From contig JAFBAG010000195.1 of assembly GCA_019247925.1 (NCBI GenBank), forward strand, positions 1-40,748: a stretch of DNA of 40,748 nt. The letters are read 5' to 3'. The notes under the pieces are model-generated. The model made no database searches and was not told the origin of the DNA. It was given only the letters and a program-made list of their open reading frames with translations. Origin of the DNA: Pseudolabrys sp. (GTDB lineage: Bacteria > Pseudomonadota > Alphaproteobacteria > Rhizobiales > Xanthobacteraceae). Positions 1-10,425 of the stretch are shown in pieces; the first letter of the stretch is position 1; each line of letters starts with the position of its first letter. Both the position numbers and the translations under genes were made by a program.

Positions 1-1399
1 AGTGAAACGCCGCATAGGGTGTCGTCGCGAGGCCGGCAACGAACGAAGCGAGGATAAGAGCGGCAATTTCGCGCCCTCCCCAAAGCGCGACTCGCGCCTG
101 GAGCGAGCTATCCGCAGTGGCGCGCCAAGGAATGCCGTATTGGTACGCGGCGACGAGCGCGAGCGTCGCCGCAAAGGACATCTGAAAGCTCGGATGGACC
201 ACCGCCTCCGGCGAAAGGGCCATGACGAGCAACGCCGCTACGGTTAGAGTGCGGAACGTCAGCGCCGGCCGATCCAGCATCACGCCGCCGAGAACGATGG
301 CGATCATGATGAAGGAGCGCTGGGTCGCGATTTCGGCGCCTGACAGAACCAAATAGAACGCCGCCGCGACGAGTGCGCCCATGGCCGCCCATTTCTTAAT
401 TGGCCGCCGATTGGCCAAAGCGGGCACCAGCGCCAGGCTCGCGCGGATCGCGAAGAAGACGATGCCCGCCACGACCGCCATGTGATAGCCGGAAATCGAA
501 AGCACGTGGCCGATGCCCGACACAAACATGGCATCATTGACCTGTTCGGAAATCGCGTCGCGTTTGCCGGTAATCAAAGCTGACGCGATGGCGCCCTTGT
601 CGCCGGCCAAGACCGTGCGGATGCTTTTGTCGATGCCGGTCCTAACCTTGTCGACGAAGGCCGCGAATTGCAGGCGCAAGGGTATCGGCTGAGGCGGCGG
701 GAGAACTTTGATGGCTCCGTAGGCGTAGCCTGACGCGCCGATTTTTTGAAAATACATATCACGTGCGAAGTCGTATCCGCCCGGGCGTAAAGGTTCGAGC
801 GGCGGCGTCAGTCGCGCTTTCAACGAAATATACGTACCGACCGCTGGCGCGGTGCCCTTTCGCACGGCGACGCGCACGCGCTCAGGCACGACATTGCGCC
901 GCAGTTGATCGATCGCGTGAACGCGGATCACGATGCGGTCGCTGCGGGCGCGTTCTTCGCGCGCCTCGACGAAGCCCGACAGATTGACGGATGAGACCGG
1001 AAACGCGAGGACCGGATGAGCGATCGTCGCCGTACGCAACGTCGCTATCGCAAAGCCTGCGGCAACCGCGGCGCCAGCAAGCGCGAGTACAAACCCGTAG
1101 GCTCGGGCGCGCGCGGCGACGGCGGCCGCGATGAGAAGTGCAGCGACCGGACCTGCCGCCCACAGTGCCGGTTCGGTCGCTGCGGTAAAATAAAACGCGA
1201 TACCGAGGCCAAACGCCACGGGCAGCCACGGCAGAAGCCGCCCGGGCGCCGCTTCACTTGCCAACCAGAGCGCGAACTGCGCGCGTGCCCGCTCGAGAAA
1301 ATGTTCGACTCCGGGCCAGAGCAGGCCCGCGCGCCGCCGCGCAGCGCCAATTTCGGCGGCCCAGGCTTTCGCCCGCGCCCGTGCGCCTCCCTCAGCCAT
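1..1399 (-). CDS. comEC: ComEC/Rec2 family DNA internalization protein, N-terminal part (runs off the left edge)
   Basis: Manual minus-strand translation from ATG at 1399: MAEGGARARAKAWAAEIG...; contains GDKGAIASALITGKRDAISEQVNDAMFVSGIGHVLSISGYHMAVVAG (ComEC family signature) and ends ...TTPYAAFH at the window edge. Not in the ORF track because there is no stop in the window. Confidence 0.9.
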   Translation of the reverse strand, partial: MAEGGARARAKAWAAEIGAARRRAGLLWPGVEHFLERARAQFALWLASEAAPGRLLPWLPVAFGLGIAFYFTAATEPALWAAGPVAALLIAAAVAARARAYGFVLALAGAAVAAGFAIATLRTATIAHPVLAFPVSSVNLSGFVEAREERARSDRIVIRVHAIDQLRRNVVPERVRVAVRKGTAPAVGTYISLKARLTPPLEPLRPGGYDFARDMYFQKIGASGYAYGAIKVLPPPQPIPLRLQFAAFVDKVRTGIDKSIRTVLAGDKGAIASALITGKRDAISEQVNDAMFVSGIGHVLSISGYHMAVVAGIVFFAIRASLALVPALANRRPIKKWAAMGALVAAAFYLVLSGAEIATQRSFIMIAIVLGGVMLDRPALTFRTLTVAALLVMALSPEAVVHPSFQMSFAATLALVAAYQYGIPWRATADSSLQARVALWGGREIAALILASFVAGLATTPYAAFH

Positions 1400-1454
1400 A
1401 GCGTTCCCTCGCCCGCTGCCATGCTAGCGAGAGATCCCTTCGCGGCGCTAGGCA

Positions 1455-3158
1455 CTATTTCTTTGCATGTTCTTTCGCGGTTTCCTTGGCGAACGTATCG
1501 CGCAGGCCGATGACGCGATTGAAGACCGGCTTGCCCGCGCCGGACTCCTTGTCGCGCACAAAATAGCCCTGGCGTTCGAACTGCATCGGCTCGCTGTCAT
1601 CGCCCGCGATAACAGCCGGCTCGACGAGAGCAGTCCTTAGGGTTTCCAAGGACGCCGGATTGAGGTCAGCAGCAAAATTCGCGGCATTCGGAGCCGGATT
1701 TGTGAACAGTGGGTTGTACAGCCGCAGTTCCGCGGGTTTGGCATCGGCCGCCGAAAGCCAATGCATCGTTGCTTTGACCTTTCGGCCGTCCGGCGCATTG
1801 CCGCCCTTGGTCGCCGGATCATAAACGCAGCGCAGCTCGGTTATTTCACCCTTGTCATTTTTTATGACGCTCTTGCAGGTAATGAAATAGGCGTAGCGTA
1901 AACGCACTTCTTTGCCGGGAGAGAGCCGGAAGAATTTCTTCGGCGGGTTCTCCATAAAGTCGTCTTGCTCGATGTAAAGTTCGCGCGAGAAGGTGATTTT
2001 GCGGGTGCCCGCAGCCGGGTCATCGGGATGATTGGCCGCCTCAAGTTGCTCGGTTTGTCCCTCAGGGTAGTTCTCGATCACCACCTTGAGCGGCCGCAGC
2101 ACGGCCATCCGGCGCAGCGCAGTCTTGTTCAGGGCTTCGCGCACTGAAAACTCGAACATGCCGACGTCGACCGTGCTGTTGGCTTTGGCGACGCCGATAC
2201 GCTTCACAAAATCGCGAACCGCCGCAGGCGGCACGCCGCGGCGGCGCAAACCCGCAAGCGTCGGCATGCGTGGATCGTCCCAGCCTACGACGTGGCCTTG
2301 CTTGACCAATTCCGTCAGGACGCGCTTCGACAGCAAGGTGTAGGTGATATTGAGCCGGGCAAATTCATATTGGTGCGGCTTCGACGGCACCGGCAGGTTT
2401 TCAATCAGCCAGTCATAGAGCGGCCGATGATCTTCGAACTCGAGCGTACACACCGAATGCGTGACCCCTTCAATGGCATCGGATTGACCATGGGCGTAGT
2501 CGTAGCTCGGATAGATCTTCCAGGTATTTCCGGTGCGCGGATGGGTCGCGTGCAAAATGCGGTAAAGCACCGGATCGCGCAGATTGATGTTCCCCGATGC
2601 CATGTCGATCTTCGCGCGAAGCACGCGGGCGCCGTTCGGAAATTCGCCCGCTCGCATCCGGCGGAATAAATCCAGGTTTTCCGCAACCGGACGCTCGCGA
2701 AACGGGCTGTTTTTTCCAGGCTCCGTCAGCGTGCCGCGGTTGATCCGGATTTCCTCCTGCGACTGATCATCGACATAGGCTTTGCCGGCGCTGATCAGCC
2801 CTTCCGCCCATTGGTAGAGCTGCTCAAAATAATCCGACGCGTGATAAAGATGCTTGCCCCAGTCGAAGCCCAGCCATTTGACGTCGGCTTTTATGGCGTC
2901 GATATATTCCTGCTCTTCCTTGACCGGATTGGTGTCGTCAAAACGCAGGTGGCAGCGGCCCGCGAATTCTTGGGCGATGCCGAAGTTCAACGCGATGGAT
3001 TTGGCGTGACCGATATGGAGATAGCCGTTCGGTTCCGGCGGAAAACGTGTCACCGCCTGCGGATATTTCTTCGCGGCAAGGTCGCCGGCGACAATATCTC
3101 GGATGAAGTCGCGCCCGGCTTCTGGCGCCGCCGTTTCGCCGGGTTCTGGATTCGTCAT
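1455..3158 (-). CDS. glnS: Glutaminyl-tRNA synthetase (start [19 protein letters not shown] at 3158)
   Basis: [35 protein letters not shown] (KMSKS-like), GlnRS anticodon-binding domain. Confidence 0.95.
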   Translation of the reverse strand: MTNPEPGETAAPEAGRDFIRDIVAGDLAAKKYPQAVTRFPPEPNGYLHIGHAKSIALNFGIAQEFAGRCHLRFDDTNPVKEEQEYIDAIKADVKWLGFDWGKHLYHASDYFEQLYQWAEGLISAGKAYVDDQSQEEIRINRGTLTEPGKNSPFRERPVAENLDLFRRMRAGEFPNGARVLRAKIDMASGNINLRDPVLYRILHATHPRTGNTWKIYPSYDYAHGQSDAIEGVTHSVCTLEFEDHRPLYDWLIENLPVPSKPHQYEFARLNITYTLLSKRVLTELVKQGHVVGWDDPRMPTLAGLRRRGVPPAAVRDFVKRIGVAKANSTVDVGMFEFSVREALNKTALRRMAVLRPLKVVIENYPEGQTEQLEAANHPDDPAAGTRKITFSRELYIEQDDFMENPPKKFFRLSPGKEVRLRYAYFITCKSVIKNDKGEITELRCVYDPATKGGNAPDGRKVKATMHWLSAADAKPAELRLYNPLFTNPAPNAANFAADLNPASLETLRTALVEPAVIAGDDSEPMQFERQGYFVRDKESGAGKPVFNRVIGLRDTFAKETAKEHAKK

Positions 3159-3245
3159 GCGTGCCTTATTCCGAATCCGGCCCGCCTTTACAAGCCGCAT
3201 TTGATTGGACACGGCTGTCCGCAAGTATGATAGATGCAGCCTGCG

Positions 3246-4667
3246 ATGGCTTCAGTCGTCACACGTTTCGCGCCCTCTCCGACCGGCTTTCTTCACATAG
3301 GCGGCGCACGCACGGCGCTGTTCAACTGGCTCTATGCGCGCGGCCGCTCCGGCAAGATGCTGCTGCGAATCGAAGATACCGATCGCGAGCGCTCCACGGC
3401 CGCCGCCATTGCTGCCATTATCGATGGTTTGACCTGGCTAGGCCTTCACTGGGACGGCGAAATTGTTTTTCAATTTTCGCGCGCGGCGCGGCACCGCGAA
3501 GTTGCCGAGCAAATGTTGGCCGCGGGCCACGCCTATCGGTGCTACTGCACCCCGGACGAACTCAAGGACATGCGCGAGCGCGCGCGGGCCGAAGGCCGCG
3601 CCCGGCTCTACGACGGGCGCTGGCGCGACCGCGACCCGAAGGATGCGCCGGCCGGAGCGCCGTTCGCCATCAGATTAAAAGCGCCTTTAATTGGCGAAAC
3701 AATCGTCGAGGATCAGGTGCAGGGGCGGGTCGCTTGGCAGAACGAAAATCTCGACGATTTCATCCTGCTGCGCTCCGACGGGACCCCGACTTACATGCTC
3801 GCTGTGGTGGTTGACGACCACGACATGAATGTCACGCATATCATCCGCGGTGACGATCATCTCAACAACGGCGCGCGGCAGACCCAAATCTACCAAGCCA
3901 TGGGCTGGAACGTGCCGGCCATGGCGCATATCCCGCTCATCCATGGGCCAGACGGCTCAAAATTATCCAAACGGCACGGCGCGCTCGGCGTCGAAGCGTA
4001 TCGCGCGATGGGTTATCTCCCCTCCGCAATGCGCAATTATCTGGTGCGGCTCGGCTGGGCGCATGGCGACCAGGAAATATTTTCCAACGAAGAGATGATC
4101 AAGGCTTTCGATCTGCCGCAGATTGGACGCTCTCCCGCGCGGTTCGATTTTGCCAAGCTCGAAAATCTCAACGGTCATTACATCCGCGGCACCGCAGACA
4201 CCGAACTGCTCGCGGCGCTGGAACAGTTGCTCCCGGAAATAGCGGGTGGACGAGACCTCATGGGCCTGCTCACGCCGCAATTGCGCGTTCAGATCTTGTC
4301 GGTGATGCCGGCGCTTAAAGAGCGCGCCAAGACGCTGATTGATTTGTTCGAGGGCACGAAGTTCATTTGGGCTCCCCGCCCGCTCGTGCCCGACGCCGCG
4401 GCCAAAGTTGTGCTGACCGATGAGGCAAAAGCCACCCTCGGTGCCGTTCAAGCGGACTTGAACAAAATCGATGATTGGAGTGCGGCTTCGACCGAGGCTA
4501 TCTTGAGGGGCTATGCCGAAAAGGCGGGCGTGAAACTCGGCGCTGTCGCACAGCCTCTTCGCGCGGCTTTAACTGGCCGCACGACGTCCCCCCCGATTTT
4601 TGACGTTCTTGCCGTGCTGGGGAAAGCCGAAACGCTCGCCCGGTTGCGCGATCAAACCGGCGCCTAG
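3246..4667 (+). CDS. gltX: Glutamyl-tRNA synthetase (alternative start at 3234)
   Basis: [41 protein letters not shown]. Confidence 0.95.
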   Translation: MASVVTRFAPSPTGFLHIGGARTALFNWLYARGRSGKMLLRIEDTDRERSTAAAIAAIIDGLTWLGLHWDGEIVFQFSRAARHREVAEQMLAAGHAYRCYCTPDELKDMRERARAEGRARLYDGRWRDRDPKDAPAGAPFAIRLKAPLIGETIVEDQVQGRVAWQNENLDDFILLRSDGTPTYMLAVVVDDHDMNVTHIIRGDDHLNNGARQTQIYQAMGWNVPAMAHIPLIHGPDGSKLSKRHGALGVEAYRAMGYLPSAMRNYLVRLGWAHGDQEIFSNEEMIKAFDLPQIGRSPARFDFAKLENLNGHYIRGTADTELLAALEQLLPEIAGGRDLMGLLTPQLRVQILSVMPALKERAKTLIDLFEGTKFIWAPRPLVPDAAAKVVLTDEAKATLGAVQADLNKIDDWSAASTEAILRGYAEKAGVKLGAVAQPLRAALTGRTTSPPIFDVLAVLGKAETLARLRDQTGA

Positions 4668-4778
4668 TTGGCTCACCCACGCGTGCGCAGCGCTCCGAGC
4701 TGGTATCCCCCTCGCTATCTTGCAGCGCACACATAGATAAGATACCGAAAGCAAAGTCTCCTTGCGGGGTCAGTCACG

Positions 4779-6107
4779 ATGGACGCCAAGAATACGAACA
4801 ACAAAGCCGACAAGGGCGGCAAAACCGGCGCCCTCACCGTGGGCAACCAGAACTGGGATTTCCCCGTCTACGACGGCTCGATCGGCCCGTCGGTCATCGA
4901 TATTTCAAAGCTCTACGGCCAGTCTGGGATGTTCACCTACGATCCCGGCTTTACCTCTACCGCGAGCTGCGAATCCAAGATCACCTATATCGACGGCGAC
5001 GAAGGCATTCTGCTTTATCGCGGATATCCGATCGAGCAGCTCGCCGAGCACGGCGACTTTCTAGAGACCTGCTACCTGCTGCTCTACGGCGAACTGCCGA
5101 CCCCGACCCAAAAAGCCGATTTCGATTACCGCGTCAGCCGGCACACGATGGTGCACGAGCAGATGAGCCGGTTTTTCCAGGGCTTCCGCCGGGATGCGCA
5201 CCCGATGGCGGTGATGGTGGGCTCTGTCGGCGCGCTGTCGGCCTTCTATCACGACTCGACCGATATTTCCGACCCGCATCAGCGCATGATCGCGTCGATC
5301 CGCATGATCGCGAAAATTCCGACGCTGGCAGCGATGGCCTACAAATATTCGATCGGCCAGCCCTTCGTCTATCCGAAGAACGAGCTCGATTACGCCTCGA
5401 ACTTCCTGCGCATGTGCTTTGCCGTGCCGACCGAGGATTACAAGGTCAACAAGGTGCTGTCGCGCGCGATGGACCGCATCTTCATCCTGCACGCAGATCA
5501 CGAACAGAATGCCTCGACGTCGACCGTGCGCCTCGCAGGTTCGTCCGGCGCCAATCCGTTTGCCTGCATCGCGGCTGGCTGCGCCTGCCTCTGGGGCCCG
5601 GCCCATGGCGGCGCCAACGAGGCCGCGCTCAACATGCTCGGCGAGATCGGGCGGCCGGAACGGATTCCGGAATTCATCAAACGCGCAAAGGACAAGAACG
5701 ACAGCTTCCGACTGATGGGCTTCGGCCATCGCGTTTATAAGAATTACGATCCGCGCGCGAAGATCATGCAGAAGACCTGCCACGAGGTCCTTAGCGAGCT
5801 TGGCATCAAGGATGATCCGCTGCTCGATGTCGCGATGGAGCTCGAGAAAGTCGCCCTGCACGACGATTACTTCATCGAGAAGAAGCTCTATCCGAACATC
5901 GACTATTATTCCGGCATCACGCTGCGCGCGATGGGCTTCCCGACCACGATGTTCACCGTGTTGTTCGCGGTCGCGCGCACGGTCGGCTGGATCGCGCAGT
6001 GGAAAGAGATGATCGAGGATCCGGCGCAAAAAATCGGCCGTCCTCGCCAGCTCTATACCGGCGCGGAACGTCGCGATTACGTCCCGATCTCGCGGCGCAA
6101 AAGCTAA
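4779..6107 (+). CDS. gltA: Citrate synthase, type II
   Basis: [59 protein letters not shown]. Confidence 0.97.
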   Translation: MDAKNTNNKADKGGKTGALTVGNQNWDFPVYDGSIGPSVIDISKLYGQSGMFTYDPGFTSTASCESKITYIDGDEGILLYRGYPIEQLAEHGDFLETCYLLLYGELPTPTQKADFDYRVSRHTMVHEQMSRFFQGFRRDAHPMAVMVGSVGALSAFYHDSTDISDPHQRMIASIRMIAKIPTLAAMAYKYSIGQPFVYPKNELDYASNFLRMCFAVPTEDYKVNKVLSRAMDRIFILHADHEQNASTSTVRLAGSSGANPFACIAAGCACLWGPAHGGANEAALNMLGEIGRPERIPEFIKRAKDKNDSFRLMGFGHRVYKNYDPRAKIMQKTCHEVLSELGIKDDPLLDVAMELEKVALHDDYFIEKKLYPNIDYYSGITLRAMGFPTTMFTVLFAVARTVGWIAQWKEMIEDPAQKIGRPRQLYTGAERRDYVPISRRKS

Positions 6108-7276
6108 CCGGCGTTTCGCTTTGCCATTTCCATAACGATTGCCGCCGCGCGATCGCTCGGACTGACTTTCCCGATCTCCATGACGGCATCGAGGCGCCGG
6201 AACGCTTGGAGCTGCGCCCGGCGCTGCGGCGTATCGCCGAGCAGAGGCAGCGCCGCTTCGACTATTTTTTCCACCGTTGCATCTTCTTGCAGGAATTCCG
6301 GTACGGCGTTCTCGCCGAGAATAAGATTCGTCAGAATCGCCGACGGTGCGCTGATAAGGCGCCGGAAAATCACCGCCTCGATGGCGGACACTTTGTAAAG
6401 CGCGACCATCGGAATTCCCGCGAGCGCCAACTCCAAGGTGCCGGTGCCCGACTTAACAATCGCCGCCCGCGCCGCATGAAAGGCCGCCTGCTTTTCAGCC
6501 GCGCTTTCCACGATGCGCACCGGCGTGGGCCATTTGGCAACGGCGGCACGAAGCCGCGCGGCGACCGACGGCACCGCCGGCATCACGAATTCGGCAGGTC
6601 CCGTGCGTTGTTCGATTTGCTGCGCGACCCCCTCGAACAGGTCCAGCATGCGATCGAGTTCGCTTCGCCGGCTACCGGGCATCAGCAGCACGATCGGCGG
6701 CGTTTCGTTACGGCGCGCTGCTTCTCCCTCGCGCGGACGCAACGTATCGACCTGATCGGCCAAAGGATGCCCCACGAAAGTGCACGCCGGCCCCCCGAGC
6801 CTTTTATGCACGTCCGGCTCGAAGGGCAGCAGCGCCATCACGCGGTCGATGTAGCCGCGCATGGCCCGCGCCCGCCACGGCCGCCATGCCCAAACCGATG
6901 GCGACACATATTCCACGATCGGGATTTGGGGCGCGATCGCGCGCAAACGTTTTGCAACCCGCAATGTGAATTCCGGGCTGTCGATGATGACCAGGACGTC
7001 GGGCCTTTGTGCCGCGATATCATTCGCCGTGTCGCGAATGAGCTTGAGCGCGCGAAACAACACGCCAAACAGCGAAACAAAGCCCGTGACGGCAAGATCC
7101 CCCGTCGAAAGGCGGAGCGCCAACCCTTCGGCGGCCATATGGTGCCCCCCCACACCGGCAAAGCGAATGGTGGTGCCCGCGCGGGTTTTCAGGGCACGCA
7201 TCAAAGCGGCACCGAGCCGATCGCCGGACTCCTCCGCAGCGACCAGATAGACATGAAGCGGTGGGGACGCTGTCAC
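6104..7276 (-). CDS. lpxB: Lipid-A-disaccharide synthase
   Basis: [43 protein letters not shown]; within the lpx cluster. Confidence 0.95.
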   Translation of the reverse strand: MTASPPLHVYLVAAEESGDRLGAALMRALKTRAGTTIRFAGVGGHHMAAEGLALRLSTGDLAVTGFVSLFGVLFRALKLIRDTANDIAAQRPDVLVIIDSPEFTLRVAKRLRAIAPQIPIVEYVSPSVWAWRPWRARAMRGYIDRVMALLPFEPDVHKRLGGPACTFVGHPLADQVDTLRPREGEAARRNETPPIVLLMPGSRRSELDRMLDLFEGVAQQIEQRTGPAEFVMPAVPSVAARLRAAVAKWPTPVRIVESAAEKQAAFHAARAAIVKSGTGTLELALAGIPMVALYKVSAIEAVIFRRLISAPSAILTNLILGENAVPEFLQEDATVEKIVEAALPLLGDTPQRRAQLQAFRRLDAVMEIGKVSPSDRAAAIVMEMAKRNAG

Positions 7277-8121
7277 CGTTTCAGGCCAACGATGAAGATA
7301 TTCTTGGCGTCGGCGAGTTCGACGGCACGAACGAGGTCGGCGGCAAGCGCTTCACCAGCGGCCACCGCAATTCCGGCAAGTCCCGCGTTCGCAACGCCTT
7401 CGACGGTCTTAGGTCCAATCGTGGGTAGGTCGTAACGGTGGTCTTGGGCCGGTTTGGGGGCTTTTACGAGGACTCCAAGTCCCACAGGCGTCGATAGCCG
7501 CCCCTCTGCGCGTAATTGGGCGACATGATCGAGCAGCTGGTCCGTGCCGCCTACGCTCTCGATCGCGAGCACTTGACCGTTCGCCACAACGGCCGCCTGG
7601 CCTACGTCATAGGCACCAATCGCCGTCAGCACCTCGAAACCGCGATCGATGTCGGCGCGGTCGCTTTCGCTCGGCCTGCGCCGTGTCAAATCGCCCTCCG
7701 GCATCAACAGCTCAGGCGCTATTTCATGCGCGCCCAGCATGCGAAATCCATGATCTTCGAAGATACGGCCCAGTTCCGAGAGCAAATGATTGTCCCCGCC
7801 GCGGTACATCCGGAACAGGCGTGGAAAGAGACGAAGCGTGGTGAGATCAAAACGCACACTGAACATAGGCGGACGCGCCAAGGAGCCGACCATCACCATG
7901 TCGCGGCATCCGGCTTTGCGCATAGCGCTCATTAAACGTCCGAACTGACCCAGCGAAAACCATTTATGCGGATAGTGCGCCACGCGCCCGGCATCTGCGA
8001 TGCCGTGGACTGCGAACAAGATCACCCGCCGCCCTTGCGCAATCGCCGCGTCGGCAACGGCAAAGGGCAAGGATCCGCCCGAGCAGACGATGGCCAGGGG
8101 CGCGGCGTTATCTTGGGACAT
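7273..8121 (-). CDS. lpxI: UDP-2,3-diacylglucosamine diphosphatase, LpxI family
   Basis: AIVCSGGSLPFAVADAA..., GVLVKAPKPAQDHRYDLPTIGPKTVEGVANAGLAGIAVAAG. Confidence 0.93.
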   Translation of the reverse strand: MSQDNAAPLAIVCSGGSLPFAVADAAIAQGRRVILFAVHGIADAGRVAHYPHKWFSLGQFGRLMSAMRKAGCRDMVMVGSLARPPMFSVRFDLTTLRLFPRLFRMYRGGDNHLLSELGRIFEDHGFRMLGAHEIAPELLMPEGDLTRRRPSESDRADIDRGFEVLTAIGAYDVGQAAVVANGQVLAIESVGGTDQLLDHVAQLRAEGRLSTPVGLGVLVKAPKPAQDHRYDLPTIGPKTVEGVANAGLAGIAVAAGEALAADLVRAVELADAKNIFIVGLKR

Positions 8122-8138
8122 CGCTCAATCCGACGCCC

Positions 8139-8942
8139 TCATTCTTCTTCCACCGCGGAAGAACGAGGATGAGCCAGCTTGCGTTTTCCTGTGCGGATGA
8201 AGTCGATCACGCGCATGACTAAAGGCCGACCGGCGTTTTCAGCGGCTACCTTTTCAACCCGCTCCTTGAACGCGCCCGGGCCAAAAAACAGCGCCTGATA
8301 GGCTTCATAGAGCTTTGTAATGTCCGCCGCCGCGATGCCTCGTCGCCGCAGGCCGACCCGGTTGAGGCCCGCAAGTTGCCCGCGATGGCCGATGACCAGC
8401 GCGAACGGAATGATGTCGCTGGTGACACCAACCAGTCCGCCTATCATCGCCTGCTCGCCGATACGCGAGAATTGGTGAACCGCGCACAGGCCGCCAAGGA
8501 AGACGTGATCACCTATGACACAGAAGCCGCCGAGCGTTGCATTGCTCGCAAAAACGACGTTGTTCCCGACCACACAATCGTGGCCCACATGAGCGCCGTT
8601 CATCAGCATGCAATTGCTGCCGACGCGCGTCACGCCGTGACCGCCCGACGTACCCAGGCTCACTGTGACGCTCTCAAAAATCTTGCAGTCCGCACCAATC
8701 TCCAGTGCGGTGTCCTCGCCTTTGTAGTGCACCGATTGTGGCGCCGCGCCGAGCGAGGCGAATGAAGCAATCGTCGTGCCTGGACCGACCGAGGTGCGGC
8801 CGGAAATAACGACGTGCGACGAGAGCCGGCAATTGTCACCGAGCATAACGTTTGGCCCTATGACGCAGTAAGGGCCAATGGATACGTTTTTGCCGATGGC
8901 TGCGCCTTTCTCGATGCGCGCCGTCGGATCCACCATCGTCAT
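8139..8942 (-). CDS. lpxA: UDP-N-acetylglucosamine acyltransferase (start [13 protein letters not shown] at 8942)
   Basis: Left-handed beta-helix hexapeptide repeats, NGAHVGHDCVVGNN, LGGLCAVHQFSRIGEQAMIGG. Confidence 0.94.
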   Translation of the reverse strand: MTMVDPTARIEKGAAIGKNVSIGPYCVIGPNVMLGDNCRLSSHVVISGRTSVGPGTTIASFASLGAAPQSVHYKGEDTALEIGADCKIFESVTVSLGTSGGHGVTRVGSNCMLMNGAHVGHDCVVGNNVVFASNATLGGFCVIGDHVFLGGLCAVHQFSRIGEQAMIGGLVGVTSDIIPFALVIGHRGQLAGLNRVGLRRRGIAAADITKLYEAYQALFFGPGAFKERVEKVAAENAGRPLVMRVIDFIRTGKRKLAHPRSSAVEEE

Positions 8943-9403
8943 CAGCGCGGCTCGCCCATCATTGCGCTGAGCACGGCTTCGGCGACGATCTCGCCGCGCA
9001 CCTTTGCTTCCGCGCGGTACCACCACATGTTGCGGCGCTTGCGAAGCAAGTGCATGTGATATTCGACGGTGTCGCCGGGCATGACGGGCTTGCGAAATTT
9101 CGCTTCATCGATAGTCATGAAGTAGACCACCGCCGAGGCCTTTTCCGGCGAAGCGAGGACGCAGAGCACCCCACCGGTTTGCGCCATCCCCTCGAGCAGT
9201 AACACACCTGGCATGACCGGGTTCTCGGGAAAGTGGCCGAGAAAGTGCGGCTCGTTGATGGTGCAATTTTTGATGCCGATGGCACTCTGCTCGCCATCGA
9301 TTTCGACGATGCGGTCGATCATCAAAAACGGGTAGCGGTGCGGCAGGCTCTTCAGGATAGTTCGAATATCCACGCTTTCCAGCGTTTTACCGGCGCCGTT
9401 CAT
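8942..9403 (-). CDS. fabZ: (3R)-hydroxymyristoyl-ACP dehydratase
   Basis: [41 protein letters not shown]. Confidence 0.96.
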   Translation of the reverse strand: MNGAGKTLESVDIRTILKSLPHRYPFLMIDRIVEIDGEQSAIGIKNCTINEPHFLGHFPENPVMPGVLLLEGMAQTGGVLCVLASPEKASAVVYFMTIDEAKFRKPVMPGDTVEYHMHLLRKRRNMWWYRAEAKVRGEIVAEAVLSAMMGEPR

Positions 9404-9410
9404 TCGTTAC

Positions 9411-10388
9411 TCACTGGATTGGCGGCGGCGCATCGCATCGCGCCCCAACAGCAATATTTGTATGGACTGAGCTGCGGGCAGCCACGTGCGCGCTCTCGCC
9501 GATAGTCACGCGATCGCTGACGCTCACCTGGAAACCGAGCACGACATGGTCTTCCAAAGTCGCGCTCCCTGAAATTCCGCTCTGGGCGAGGATAATGCAG
9601 CGCCGCCCGATCGAAACATTTTGGCCAATATGCACAAGATTGTCGATCTTGCTTCCCTCTCCAATCACTGTGTCGCCCATAACACCGCGATTGATCGCCG
9701 TTCCCGCCCCGATCTCCACATCGTCCTGAATGATAACCCGCCCGACTTGCGGTACTTTTTCGTGTCCGTCGACGCCGTTGGCAGGAACGAAGCCGTCCTG
9801 CCCGATGCAGCAACTAGGGCGCACCACAACGCGGTCACCAAGCAGAGCGCACATGAGCGTCGTGCCTGCGCCGATCGAGCAATTTCGGCCAACTTTGACA
9901 TCGGGACCCAGCACCGCTCCGGCCCCAATCACCGTGCCGCTGCCGATCTCCGCCTGCGCGCTGACGATCGCTCCCGGATCAATTTGAACGTTCTCTTCAA
10001 GGCGGGCAGCATCGTGAATTACCGCACCCGCGTCGGAAACGCCTTTGAACATCGACGAGGGCCGCAGCGTTTCCGGAAACAGCGCGCGCGCTGCCAATAC
10101 AAAGGCTCGGTACGGGTTTTCCGCAATGATGACGCTGAGGGATGATGGTGCGCGCGCCAAATATTTTTCGGGCACGATGCATGCACCCGCCCGGGTTTGG
10201 ACCAGGTGGTCGAGGTCTTGGTCAGCATCAATAAAGGCAAGATCGCGTGCCCCTGCCCGGTCCAGCGCTGCAATTCCAAAAACGCGCCGGTTCGCGACGG
10301 CGTCGTTTTGCAAACGAGACGCGGTTAAGCTGGCAATTTCGGCCAGGTTCAGTCCGTTGCCACGTGCGAAAAAGTTTGGCTCGGTCAT
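9411..10388 (-). CDS. lpxD: LpxD-family UDP-3-O-acylglucosamine N-acyltransferase homologue; atypical (active-site His lost, C-terminus short)
   Basis: MTEPNFFARGNGLNLAEIASLT..., hexapeptide repeats, QVGRVIIQDDVEIGAGTAINRGVMGDTVIGEGSKIDNLVHIGQNV; position between bamA and fabZ. Function uncertain (see findings). Confidence 0.85.
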   Translation of the reverse strand: MTEPNFFARGNGLNLAEIASLTASRLQNDAVANRRVFGIAALDRAGARDLAFIDADQDLDHLVQTRAGACIVPEKYLARAPSSLSVIIAENPYRAFVLAARALFPETLRPSSMFKGVSDAGAVIHDAARLEENVQIDPGAIVSAQAEIGSGTVIGAGAVLGPDVKVGRNCSIGAGTTLMCALLGDRVVVRPSCCIGQDGFVPANGVDGHEKVPQVGRVIIQDDVEIGAGTAINRGVMGDTVIGEGSKIDNLVHIGQNVSIGRRCIILAQSGISGSATLEDHVVLGFQVSVSDRVTIGESAHVAARSSVHTNIAVGARCDAPPPIQ

Positions 10389-10425
10389 ACGGGCCAACGC
10401 CTTGAACGCGGTTTCGCTATGCGGC

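Noticed and set aside
4640-4667. CCGGTT...AACCGG hairpin at the end of gltX
   Set aside because: Lies inside the coding sequence with no U-tract; not supported as a terminator.
5061-6029. 322-aa ORF antisense to gltA
   Set aside because: Low-complexity Arg/His/Asp-rich translation opposite a clear citrate synthase; typical GC-rich mirror ORF.
5999-7435. 478-aa plus-strand ORF antisense to lpxB and lpxI
   Set aside because: No recognisable domain, Arg/His-rich, fully opposite conserved lpx genes.
8139-8942. LpxA lacking the E. coli HRGT motif (SLGT here)
   Set aside because: Alphaproteobacterial LpxA proteins commonly differ at this site, and the catalytic His region (AHVGHD) is intact; not considered anomalous.
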